From: Heterobilharzia americana
Taxonomy: Eukaryota; Platyhelminthes; Trematoda; Strigeidida; Schistosomatidae
NCBI GenBank assembly: GCA_944470555.2
Contig: OX104131.1
Coordinates: 16,298,515 to 16,362,514 of the forward strand
Direction: 5' to 3'
Length of the DNA stretch: 64,000 nucleotides
The first letter of the stretch is position 1; every line of letters starts with the position of its first letter. A model generated the notes under the pieces. That model was not told where the DNA came from, searched no databases, and saw only the letters and a list, made by a program, of their open reading frames with translations. Positions 1 to 11,600 of this stretch are shown one piece after another. The position numbers were made by a program, and so were the translations under genes.

Positions 1-559
1 CGTTGCTATATGCAAGCCCGATCACCAAATCACAATCTCAGCTATCGGTCGGGGCTTATCATAATGTCCGGTTGTCCATGTCGAAATTAGTAGAGTCGAC
101 TTTAAACCCAGAACCCATTGTCTAAAGGTTGTACGCCCAATACCAATCAGCTACAGTTCCTGTACAAAACATTAATCACAAGGTCTCGAATAGCGTAAGG
201 AAGATAGCTCGTGATTACCAAAAGACTGTTCTCATTCACTGAAATGGGGGCAAAAAGAAACGTTAGAATTTCATCTCTAGTGTCAATTTCGGGATCAGAT
301 GACTTGACTGCACTTAACTTGTGCAAAGCTAAGCAGTCATGGAATTAGTTTAGTAAAGTTTTCCCGGTAGGTTGAGACAGTGACCTAGCTAATATTTTTA
401 GCAGAACTGCCTTGTCAGTTGGTTTAGTGCATGTAATAAAGGATATAACCTTTCTACTGTTTGGTAACCCCAAGCCTGGAACATCTCCGGATCCTAATGG
501 TTTGCAACTCCTTCCCTAGCAGATATTGCTGCTGAGCGTATTACTAAGCTTTTTAACAT
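1..559. other. No gene recognised
   Basis: No convincing coding exon, RNA gene or clear repeat was seen in this leading stretch. Around 100-140 there is a weak SINE-like feel (a reverse-strand segment reading like a degraded B box), but it is too eroded to call. Confidence 0.4.
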
Positions 560-1010
560 GTGTTTGCTTCAGACTCGCCCTTCTAGAGATTAGAAGGATG
601 ACTGTGTTCGATAATTGTTGTCTCCGTAGGATTGCTGGTATCCGTTAGCAACACCATGTAAGTAATTCCATGGTACGACAGCGTGTTTGGGCACTATGGA
701 GATCGCCATTCAATAAGTGAAGTCATCTGGAAACACCAGCCTCGGTGGTTTGGACGTGCGTCATACATGTCGTCCCAGCCGCTTCCGTTCCGTTCATTGT
801 TTCCTGACCCTGGGGCTGGATAAAGGAAGCGGAGGGGTGGTCAGTGCTACATGGGGCTGTAGGATGAAGGATAGTTGTATTGGGTTATCATTTGTTGATG
901 CATCGTGACTCCCTGTATGGAGTCCGAGAAATCACGCAACTCAGTGCCTTCAAACGTTATCGAAACCATTAGCAGTCATACTGTAGCTTCCTTCTATCTT
1001 CTGCTACTGA
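560..1010 (+). mobile_element. Degenerate RTE-type retrotransposon fragment (C-terminal part)
   Basis: Translated across several frames, this stretch gives broken pieces that line up with the C-terminal, post-RT region of RTE elements: a VFDN-C-LRRIAG segment, then HQPRWFGRASYMSSQ, then a GAG-RKRRGGQCY segment. The matching order in the fuller copy in this window (8900-10348) is [25 protein letters not shown] and [13 protein letters not shown]. Stops and frame changes show it is dead. The wording differs from the other fragments here, so it probably belongs to another RTE subfamily. Ends are approximate. Confidence 0.6.
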
Positions 1011-2059
1011 GAAGTAATGAGTGTTTTGTTTTGAATTTATCTTACTGGACTGTCTTTTTAACCATTCTATTCTTAGTGTTTCTCTTTTTAACTCATCCAC
1101 TTCCATTCGCTTTATGTCTTTAAGATAGTGTTATATTATTCTGTGTGGTGCATTTCTTGGTGCCCTTGCTAACCATCTTTGTGTTCAACTAACTAATTAA
1201 TTAACTTGACATTTTCCCCACTGGTTGTTATCTTAATGAATATAATAACAAATTACTTAATAACTACACGATCGATCATATTTTCAACTGTAGTAATAAC
1301 ATACTTTTGATAGGAATCCCAGGCTATGAAGTCTGTTACAAAGGTTTGACCACACCTATGAAATATGCTTGCGCATTAATATATGAGTAGACAGAAGCCA
1401 CCCCTACTGATATGTGGACTTTACTGTGCAAATCAGAGTGATCTATTGAACTGCTTGTCGTTTTACTGTTTTTAGTGGTCAGATTCACCAGCATTATATC
1501 CGGACAAATCCAGTTTTGAAGACCAAATTGTCCAACCCCATTGAGTTTGGTCAGTTTATTTTTATAAATCGTAAGTTTTGGTGAGCAACTTAGCCACCAA
1601 TTACCCGATCGACATTTACGACGGCTGATTGAATTTGAAATTAATAGCCTATGTCAACTGGGTTTTCTTGGGACAGTAATTGAAATCGTCACAGCATAGA
1701 AAAATCAGCAAATGTGTTTGTTCACTTGTCAGAGCAAGATGTGAGTCTGAAGCATCAACAGCGATTGTAAACCATGTCATTTAAGGCTGAAAATCATTGA
1801 TTTCGAATGACGTGTCAGCGTATACAAAAAATGGTTCGAATAAACGCTGTAAGAAGACTGATTCGTCTGTATGTAAAACCGATCCAGTACAGTGTTTCGA
1901 ATAAGCTGAATAAGTCTCCAGCTCATATCTTTTGATAAGTTTATCTATCTGTTTCTAACCTAGGATATTAGATTTGCAGAACCTGTTTAACTGATCAGCT
2001 GCTAATGATTGTGTTATTAAATAGGAACAGCAAAGATTTCCGTCATTATGGCTCACTGT
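1011..2059. other. No gene recognised; probable region upstream of PDCL3
   Basis: No exon with good splice signals and a conserved reading frame was found. If PDCL3 has an ordinary 5' coding exon it should lie here or further upstream, but no ATG followed by a usable donor in the right phase was found. Confidence 0.4.
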
Positions 2060-2225
2060 TTAAGGGGGGTTGACTGTCAACCAATGGGTCATGGGTTCAA
2101 ACACTGCTCTACCTACCGAGGTTTGGGTAGCCAGGTAGTATCATTAGCCCTCACGCAATAGGTGTCACTCACTGTCTACTGCATTTAATTGCACAAGACT
2201 GCTGAGTGCTTATTAGTAGAAACTC
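2060..2225 (+). repeat. SINE-like repeat with a B-box-like motif
   Basis: The segment contains TGGGTTCAAAC near 2090, close to the RNA polymerase III B-box consensus. It is followed by a CTCTACCTACCGAGGTTTGGGTAG-like block and a TGTCACTCACTGTCTACTGC-like block. The same blocks recur in reverse orientation near 3200-3370 and 5795-5960, and in part on the plus strand near 21690-21790, so it is a dispersed repeat. A tRNA-derived SINE is the likely nature. No function is implied. Confidence 0.5.
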
Positions 2226-2562
2226 TTACCTACCAAAAATTATCAGATAACTCACCAGCCTCTGATTGATCATTTCAAGGACAGTACGATTTTTCGATTC
2301 TTCTATGATTTTCATTGCACACAATACTCTTCCATGTTCCTTATAAAAGTGTAAACTTTTCTTAATCTTTTCATTGCTCTCTCCATCTACAGATATGTAC
2401 TGATGACCGTGTCTGTGTGAATGAATGAATATTACTGATTCATATTATTAAAGCAATTAACCACTTTTTCTTTTCAATTGGACTACATTTATTTAAAGTG
2501 ATTTGCCGGACATGCAAGTTTGTTACCACCTTATCTGAACTTGTAATTTAATTTCTGTATAG

Positions 2563-2668
2563 GATCCAAACGCAGATACTGAGTGGAATGACATTTTACG
2601 TCAGAAGGGAATTCTACCGCCAAAGAAGACTGAACCACCAGAAGAACTTCCTGTACCACCTGATCCCA
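2563..2668 (+). CDS. PDCL3: PDCL3 coding exon 1
   Basis: This exon encodes the conserved N-terminal signature [10 protein letters not shown]. The acceptor is TTTCTGTATAG and the donor is CCCA|GTAAAT. It begins in phase 0 and ends in phase 1. The triplet before the first codon is TAG (2560-2562), so the initiator Met must come from an unseen upstream exon or from a trans-spliced leader. Confidence 0.88.
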
Positions 2669-5600
2669 GTAAATATTTTGAATTGATTCTAATCCTTATT
2701 TTTGTTCAACTAAAACCTTACTCCTCACTGTTATTTTTCAATAAAAATTAAAACCAGATAAATGCTCTTTTTCCCTCCAGAATCCATTCTAGATAACTTA
2801 ACATCAGAAGAATTGGAAGAGAAGTTCGATTTATTGGAAGATGGTGAAATAGATGAAGAAGAGGCGCGTTTTCTTGAAGACTATCGGCGTAGACGTATTG
2901 CTATGATGCAAGAAGAGGCATCAAAAGCTCGCTTTGGTAGTGTACGCGAAGTGACCAAAGCCGACTGGACAACAGAATAACAAATGCTGGTGATATGTTC
3001 GTCGTTGTACATATTGGTGAAAAAGGGTAAGCATTTTCATATTCCATTCTGTTAATGGGTATGTAGTGTGGGAGGATAAATCAACACATGACTGTATAGT
3101 GAGTGAAGCAGTTGAGTTTTACCAGTAGGAACAATTTTTCTTTGAGGTTTTATTCTGTGCCGCGAAAGTTGGTCGATAGGAGTTCAAATCGAAATCACTC
3201 AGCAACCTTGTGAACATTTGTCCATTGGGCACTAAGCCATACGCATTTTGTGATAGCTAGTGACGCTACCTGACTGTCAAAGCTCGATAGGTGGGGCGGT
3301 TTTTGAACCCGCGACCCTCTGGTTAAAAGTAAGCCCCCTAAAACATCAATAAGCCAGAACTCTACTCATGAGTTGCAAAGGAGGTGTTATCCTTTCATTA
3401 TGCAACTAGAAGGTGATCCCTATCATTATTATCAAATATTATTATCGTTGAAAATCAAAGCGATGCCTTATGTCTCAGTGATGAAATCACTAAATAAACA
3501 TTGTTAACACTAAGCGTAAGATTTTTTGAGTGAATGGGATGATTTTATTTCGTCAGACTGTGAACCAATATCATCTAATAACTAAATCTATTCTTATTAA
3601 ATTTTGTCATAGATGTACTTGTGGAGGTCTCACTCTTGTCTTCTAAATTCACAGGGATTGATCTTGTCACAGGAAAATTCTTAGTAGATCTAGAATGGGC
3701 AGATGACATAGTCCTGTTAGGTGGAGACTGTAACAAAATGAAAAGTCATCTGGACACCTTGAGTGGCAATTTAAGGATGTTTGGGATGCGTTTCTCACCA
3801 CCCATATGCGGATTGTTACTCCACGACTCGTCTTCAATGGTGCCCCGGCCAACAATAGTGGGTGAAGTGGTTGATGATTTTACTCATATAGGAAGTCAGA
3901 TCAGCCCTGGTGGGTCAGTGGCGGACCAAATCTCTGCACGCATTCAAGAGGCCTAACTGGCTTTTTCCAACTTACGTCATCTGTTGCGCAGTTGAGATAT
4001 TCAACCGTCTATTAAAAATCGAGTGTACTTTGCTGTAGTTGAATCTGTTCTACTGTATGGCTGCGAAGCATTGTCATTAGGGGTAGAGGAAATGAAAAGA
4101 CCCCAGGTGTTTGACCATCGTTGCGTTTGTAGCATAAGCCACGTGTCGTGAGTTTCTCAGAAGTCAAATGCATAGTTTTAGGGAGAAGAAAGTCAGTTGA
4201 TAAGGTCGTGAATCCTCATTGTCTGAGATGGCTAGGACATGTGTTACGCAAGCCTAGTCACTATCTTCTTCTGCCAATGTTGGCTGAGGTAGGTTGTGAC
4301 CCGATGAAGGTCCGGGATGGCTAGACTGAGACATGGCACCAATGCATGAAGTCCTTGACTGTTGATCTGAGCCATGTAGGGTGGTTCCGACTAATCGAGT
4401 GGGGTCCATTTGACAACAGAAACCAGCGGTTGAAGAGTCTAGGTCATATGACTTAGAATCGATGTCATTGGCATAGATGTATCCACACTTTATCATCATC
4501 TTAACCGCCATATTGAATTCAGAACCTCCTTCCTCTCTTTTACTACTTTCTACTTCTTTTGACTCATTTTTCTTTCTTTTTTCGTCTTCATATTGCTTTG
4601 TTACTTGATATGCTGTCATGAGGTTGGGGCAACTCGAATAACACCAGGTCTCATGTCGAAATCGGTGGTGATGCTGACGAAAAGGTTAAGTGGGAGACGA
4701 CAATATTGAAGGATTTAAATTAGTATCCTGAATAATTCATACCGTATGCAATCTTGTTTGTTGTTGGCTAGATATAGATGAAGGGAAGTAACATGTAGCC
4801 GACGGGCATCAGTTCAAGTTACAACACTTCATAGGTGCATATAAGTAAGAAGAAGTGGATAAAAAAGAATGATATTAAAGTAGACAAAAGAGAACAAAAA
4901 GCTGAAGGTCAATCAAAATGTTCAAACATTCGAAGATAAAAATGAGTGTATACATATGTTCACCATTATGAGCTATTTGAACCATTTCACCAAGTGTTTC
5001 CAACGACTGATTCCTATCTTCTCAAGGACCACAGATAGCAAACATCTCTCTACACGACACAAACCAACAGGCAAAGACTTCATAAACTGCTACCACATCT
5101 TGATCTAGTCACCCTTAGCTTTTGCTAAGCAGTGGCTCGGCCTATGCAAGCTAACTTGGTCGCTGAATGTCTAAAATCTCATAGACTGACATATCTTTCT
5201 TCCCTAGTACTCTACGCTTAACCTTCAGTTTGTTCACATAGTGAAACACAGGCCTTGCGAATAGAGTTCTGACGTTTAAAGCAGTTGGTGCTGGGTTAGA
5301 GTCTTGGTGGTGATAACATCACTCATCAGAAGGCAGGCACATCCAGCTGACGAGTCCCAAACAGGAAAAAATATGTGTCCTGAGTTCCACTGCCAGCCAT
5401 TATCCACCACTAATTATTACCACCATTACTACTGTTGTTATCAATATTGTGGTGGTAGTTACAGCGCCGTTTTAGCTTTCTGATTCTTCTCTTTCTTTCT
5501 TTAACTGTTCTTACGCAGTTAGCGTGAACAACTGACCACTTAACACGATCATTCATTCTCTCTTCTTGTTAGTTTCTGTTATGCAAACTCTCAACAGGTA

Positions 5601-8600
5601 TATAACAGTCTGTTTCAATTTTAACGAATTTACTGTGTGTAATTTATTCTTAAGTCTAACTACTATCGTAATTATCGTAACCTGAACACCTTGAAGCTGA
5701 CTGTCTGTTGTGAACTAACTTTTCACCATTAGATTGGTGTATTGTTTTGTATTGGTATACAAAGTCGATAGAAATCCACTTAGACACTTAGTACACAGTC
5801 GTACAGTAGGTAACGAGATACATCTATTTATGGGATAACTAATTATACTACCTAGCTGCTCAAACCTTGGTAGGTAAAGCAGTGTTCGAACCGGCAACCC
5901 ATTGGTTGAAAGTCAGCTTCCTAAAACACCAATAAACCGCAACTCCACGTGTTGGTATAGAGCTGGTGATGTAGGGCTAATTGAAAAGAAATATTTCTAT
6001 TCTCGAATTCTTTGTTTTATACGTATGTAGGTGGGAATTTTTGCCTTATTTTCAAGGTTTTACGTTGTTGATATCTACTTACAAGGTTATAATGAAAACC
6101 TTGGTATTGATGTGAAATAGTTATGCATATCAATCGTTTCGACAGCTGTCTTTGATACCACCGTTATGTTCTCTCTTCCATTTCTGTTTTATTGATCTCA
6201 GTCGATTTCCATGATCCGTTGTTGTCGTTAAAAGTAGAAGACATGAAGCGATTACAAGGTTTTAATCCAGGTGTCTTCGTAGGATTGCTCGCGTATGGTG
6301 GAATCACCATATTAACAATATCGAGGTTAAACGAATAGTATTAGACAAGACTGGGAAGTCGATTGATGAGGTTGTAAACTTTCATCTTCTGAGATGGCTT
6401 AGACGTGTACTACGCGTCCCGAGTCACCGCCTTATTCTATGTACCATACTAGGAGAAGTTGGAAAAGAGTTTAGAGTGATTAGATTAAGATGGCATCACT
6501 GGATAAAGTCGTTGACTGTTGGTCTGAGTTGTGTAGGCATATGTAGACCACTTGGCTAGGGTTCCCGAGACCATAGCAGTCAGTGGTCAAGGACTCTTAG
6601 TGTTCGACCGATAGCTGCTACCTTGACGTGGTGGTCGGGCTTGCATATCACAATGACCCAACGAGCTATGCTGGTGGAACGCTTGTTCCCTCGAGGTCCT
6701 ACCATACCAGAAAGGTCTGTTGGGTAGTGGTTAGACGAAAAGCAGTTACCGTTATAGTGTAAATTGCTACACTATGATGGGGGTCTGAGGGCGAAGTCGT
6801 ACTGCTGCTAGCTGGATGGGGTGTGACAGCAGTAAGGTGTTTCCCTTGGATGACCAGCAGTGCCATGCTGATGCTGCCTTCTCAGTGGAAGGGGGGGTTA
6901 GAAAAGGTCGGCCCCAAAAATAACACACTCCACCACGCCCCACGGTCTGCCGGGCCGGCGGTGTTGGTTCACTTGTCGTTTCCTTTCGACATCCGGCCCC
7001 AAAAATACAAAAATTCAAAATAATCATACTCAAAAGGCTGGGTGTGACAGGCCTCAAGCAGATGTCCGATGGGCTCTGCGGTCACACAAATCTCTTTCAG
7101 GTACCTTAAGAAGAAATAGCCTTCCACGGTGTGGGCAGCCGGGAAGTGTCAACCGCCCTCACAACTCTGTCAGCACCCAAGTTTCTTCTGACTGCTATCC
7201 TCCTCCTCCATCATTACCTTCTAATCTTCCTTCACGTCTCTTAATTAATGATGCTGCATCATCTTCAATTTCTCCTACCTCTGCAGCCTTCGACAACGAT
7301 CTGAGTCCACAGAACAGCATCCCTGGTCTCCTTAAACCACGCTCCAAATTACATATTGGAGCCTTCAATGTCCGCACCCTCCGTCAAATTGGCCAACAGG
7401 CTTCGTTGGCAAAGACTCTAGCAACTCGGGCATGGATGTGTGCTGTGTTTGTGAGACACGCATACAGGACCCAAGTGTGGTTATTCACCTGACCTCTCCT
7501 GACCAATCTGGTGAATCTGCAAAATTCACCCTTCGAGTTTCTGGAGATTCGATAGCTAGCTCTCGTGGTCTTGCAGGTGTAGGTATAGCATTAAGCACCA
7601 GGGCAGAAAACTCACTACTAGACTGGATCCCAGTTGATAGTCGCCTCTGCGCTATGAGGCTGAACGGCACAGTGAGAACTAAAAGGAATAGTGAGACTCG
7701 CCGTTGTCTCTTTGTAATCTCTGCTTACGCACCCACTGACTGTAGTTCGGATGAAGTGAAGGACGAGTTCTACCATAAACTGTCTAACCTCCTCTCGAAA
7801 GCCAAACGTTCGGACGTAGTGGTTGTTGCAGGTGACCTCAACGCACAGGTGGGTAGACTGAGTGAGGCAGAAAGGCACTTAGGTGGCACTTTCGGAATCC
7901 CAGCTGAACGTACAGATAACGGTGATCGCCTATTACAACTATGCTCAGATAACCGCCTATTTTTAGCCAGCACAAATTTCAGACATAAAGAAAGGCACTG
8001 TCTGACCTGGCGTCCACCGAGCTCGACTCAGCGATGGACACAGATAGACCACATTGCTATTAGTCATCGCTGGAGAGGATCGGTGGAAGACTGCCGCTCC
8101 TTCTGGAGTACGTGTTTGGACAGCGATCATGCGTTGGTCCGAGCACGTATATGCCTGCGTCTCAATGGACGTAGAAAAAATTTGGCAACAAAACCACTAC
8201 GAGTTCTGCTGGACAACGAAAACACCAAAGCCGTGTTCAGTGAGAAGTTGGCTAGGCAGTTATCGGAACAAAAGACTGTCACTCATCCAGAAGAAGCTTG
8301 GTGCCATCTTCAGTCTACTGTAAAAGCAGCACTGGAGACTGTAGCCGACTCCAAGATAATGGCTAAAAAGAGCCAGTGGATATCAGCAGCTTCTTCCAAA
8401 CTAATGGATGCACGTGAATGCATCCCTGCAGGCTCTGAGTACAATGAAGAGCGAGCGCAACTTAAAAATAACTGACGAAAAGTCTGCGCAACGATCGTGA
8501 ACAGTGGTGGGCAGCAAAGGCTAAAGAGATGGAAAAGGCAGCGGCGATCGGTAACAGTAGACAGTTATTTAGACTTATTAAGGAGACTGGGGGGAAATGG

Positions 8601-11600
8601 TCAACAACAGTTAGTGAGGTTATAGCGGAGAAGGACGGATCTGCGATTCACTCGCAGGGAAGGCGACTGGGACGATGGGCAGAACACTTTGAGGAACAGT
8701 TTAACTGGCCTCCAGCCACCATTGCGCTGCCCGCTATCCAGTCGGACCCTGAATGGGACATAGAGACAGGTCCCCCAACACTAGAAGAAGTTGAGAAAGC
8801 GGTAGGTAGCCTGAAACGGGAAGGGCAGCAGGACCAGACGGACTACCTGCTGAGGTATACAAGAATGGTGGTAGAGTTCTCTTAGTCAGGCTAACGGAAG
8901 TGTTAGCCAGTATATGGGAATCAAATACGATCCCCTCCGACTGGTCTAAGTCACTCATCATCCCAGTCTTCAAGAAAGGCGAGAAGTCCTCTTGTGATAA
9001 CCACAGAGGAATCAGCCTGACAAACATAGTGTCTAAGATCCTAAGTTCTATAATTCTCCGACGCCTGAGTGGAGCTCGGGAACAGCAAGCCCGAGAAAAC
9101 CAGGCAGGCTTTAGACCTGGCCGTGGATGTATCGACCAAATATTCACACTGCGCCAGGTCCTGGAACATAGGCATGCTTACAGACGCCCGACAATAGCTG
9201 TATTTCTCGACCTGAAGGCGGCATTTGACTCCGTTGATCGAGAAGTCTTATGGCAGTGTCTGTCACTGAAAGGCGTGCCTAGTAAGTACATCACCTTATT
9301 GAAAGCTCTCTACTCGAACACTTGTGGGCATGTTAGAGCCTATGGTGAGTTGTCCAGGGAGCTATACTCATCAAGTGGTGTCCGTCAAGGATGCCCACTA
9401 TCCCCATTCTTATTTAATTTTATCATAGATATTCTTATGGAGGTTTCCCTCTCGTCACCTAATTACAAAGACGTTGACCCGATCACAGGTGAATTTTCCT
9501 TAGATCTAGAATATGCAGATGACATAGTCCTGTTAGGTGAAGACGCTGACAAGATGCAGAGTCTTCTGAACACTTTGAGTGGGAATTTGAGAATGTTTGG
9601 GATGCGATTTTCACCACCCAAATGCAAATTTTTGCTCCAGGACTGGTCTTCAGCGGTACCGCGGTTAACAATAGAGAGTGAAGTGGTTGAGTGTGTTGAC
9701 CACTTCACTTACCTGGGAAGTAGGATCAACCCTGGTGGGTTAGTTGCCGATGAGATTTCTGCACGGATACAAAAGGCTCGATTGGCTTTTGCCAATTTGC
9801 GCCACCTATGGCGCCGCCGTGATATTCGTTTGTCTATTAAGGGTCGCGTGTACTGCACAGCAGTCCGCTCTGTTCTACTGTATGGCTGTGAAACATGGCC
9901 ATTGAAAGTGGAAGACACAGAAAGGTTACAGGTGTTTGACCACCGTTGCCTTCGTAGTATAGGACGTATTCCGTGGTGTCACCATGTGAGTAATGCAGAA
10001 GTTAGGTGTAGAGTTTTGGGGAGAAGAGGTAAGTCAGTCGACGAGGTTGTGAACCTTCATCGACTGAGATGGTTGGGACACGTACTACGTATGCCTAGTC
10101 ACCGATTGCCTCGTCACACAATGTTGGCTGAGGTGGGTTCAGGCTGGAAAAAGGCCCGAGGTGGCCAGACTAAAACATGGCACCAATGTATGAAGTCTCT
10201 GACTGTTGGTTTAAGCCATGTAGGACGATGCAGACTAGGTGGTTGGGGTCCACGGGACAAGAGGAACCAGTGGTTGGAGACCCTAGGTGATATGGCTCAG
10301 AACCGAAGTCAGTGGCGCAGATGTATACACACATTATCCTCATCTTAACAACGCTATACCGAATCTCACTATTTTGTCACTCCTCTTTCCTTTCTTCTCG
10401 TACTTTATATTTCTTTTGACTGCATTCACTTATCTTCATCCTTCACCTCACTACCTTTCTACTTGATGAACTGACGTGAGGTGTGGCAACTCGGACCGTT
10501 ACACAGTAATGCCTGGTCCTATGTTGAGAATGATGATGATGATTCATTTCGTTGCGTATTGAAATAAGGTCACACAACTACATTAGTTGAAGTTGCCATA
10601 CTTCACGGTAGTATACGCTGAATAGGTGAGTAAAAAGAGTGATTTCAAAACCATCAACAAATGATATGATTTTTTGAGTAATTGAGGTCTTGACTTAAAC
10701 ATCCCATTGAGGTTAGGGTTGACTGTGTGTATTGAGATTGTTAATAGTTGTTGACTTTTTGTTGTGTTTTAATTTCTTAATACATGGATAATGACAGCTT
10801 CTGGCAACAGTCTCAACTATTGACTGTGCACTCTGATATCTTGTTTGTTTGTTTTCGGGAATTTACACTACAATCTGAAGAAATGCGACCAACATAGTCT
10901 CGAGGCTTTCTTTCGTCAAAATAGTATATATATGTATATATTTGTTTTACAGCAATACACTATGCAGTCTGATTGATGATCATTTTCGAAAATTGGCACC
11001 AAAATTCCCTTCAGTGAAATTTCTTCGTGGTGAATCCAGTTTATGTATTCCAAATTATCCATCCAACAATTTACCATCGATTCTTGTTTACAAAGCTGGT
11101 GATTTGAAAGAACAATTGATTGGTCCTGATGCTGTTGGTGGGAATACAGTCACTTTAAAAAGTAAGTTGTGTTTAACAATCATCCACTTTTCTGTACGAT
11201 TCATATATACTTTGTTTTGTTTGTTCATCAGTTGTTCTAAGTTGCCCGCCTGAAAGAAATTCATTGGCCATTTATGCAATTATTCTTTGGTTTTCGTGTT
11301 TAACTTTTTACGGATGTGTTACGCATTGAAATCAGCCCTTATCTACTGAAGTTTTGATAACGAGCTAGCTGGCCATCGTTGACTATCGATAAGTTTGGCT
11401 CATAGGTTGGTATAAAAATGTATGTGGTTGCATTTTTTTGCGTCTTTGCGACGTTTACTGACAGACGAATAGGAGTTAAAAACGCGTAAACTTGCGTGAT
11501 TGTTTATCAATTCAATTCGTCCCACTTAACATACGTTTTATTACACTTCTAGTCGATGTGCTCATCCAGCAACCAATTTTCATCCGGTGACAGTACGGTA

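Larger units (their letters stand above)
6605..10545 (+). mobile_element. Near full-length RTE-clade non-LTR retrotransposon
   Basis: The order is a GC-richer 5' leader (about 6605-7015), a basic/proline-rich N-terminal region, an APE-type endonuclease, a reverse transcriptase, a C-terminal H-C-like domain, then a short 3' UTR ending in GATGATGATGAT-type repeats (10528-10541). This architecture and tail are those of the RTE clade (SR2-like in schistosomes); clade assignment is by motif only. Three single-base deletions, near 7429, 8470 and 8820, break the polyprotein into four frames, while otherwise almost no stops interrupt it. It is therefore a young copy, or an intact one disturbed by base-calling errors. 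It sits in PDCL3 intron 2 in the gene's orientation. Confidence 0.88.

Noticed and set aside
640..670. ATG-like start with a GTAAGT donor as the first PDCL3 exon
   Set aside because: Joining it to 2563 gives the wrong frame, and it lies inside an RTE fragment.
4254..4619. Lys/Glu/Ser-rich minus-strand frame of 121 codons
   Set aside because: It overlaps the RTE 3' fragment and low-complexity tail on the other strand; composition bias only.
7485..7973. Minus-strand frames across the RTE endonuclease
   Set aside because: Shadows of the plus-strand endonuclease frame.
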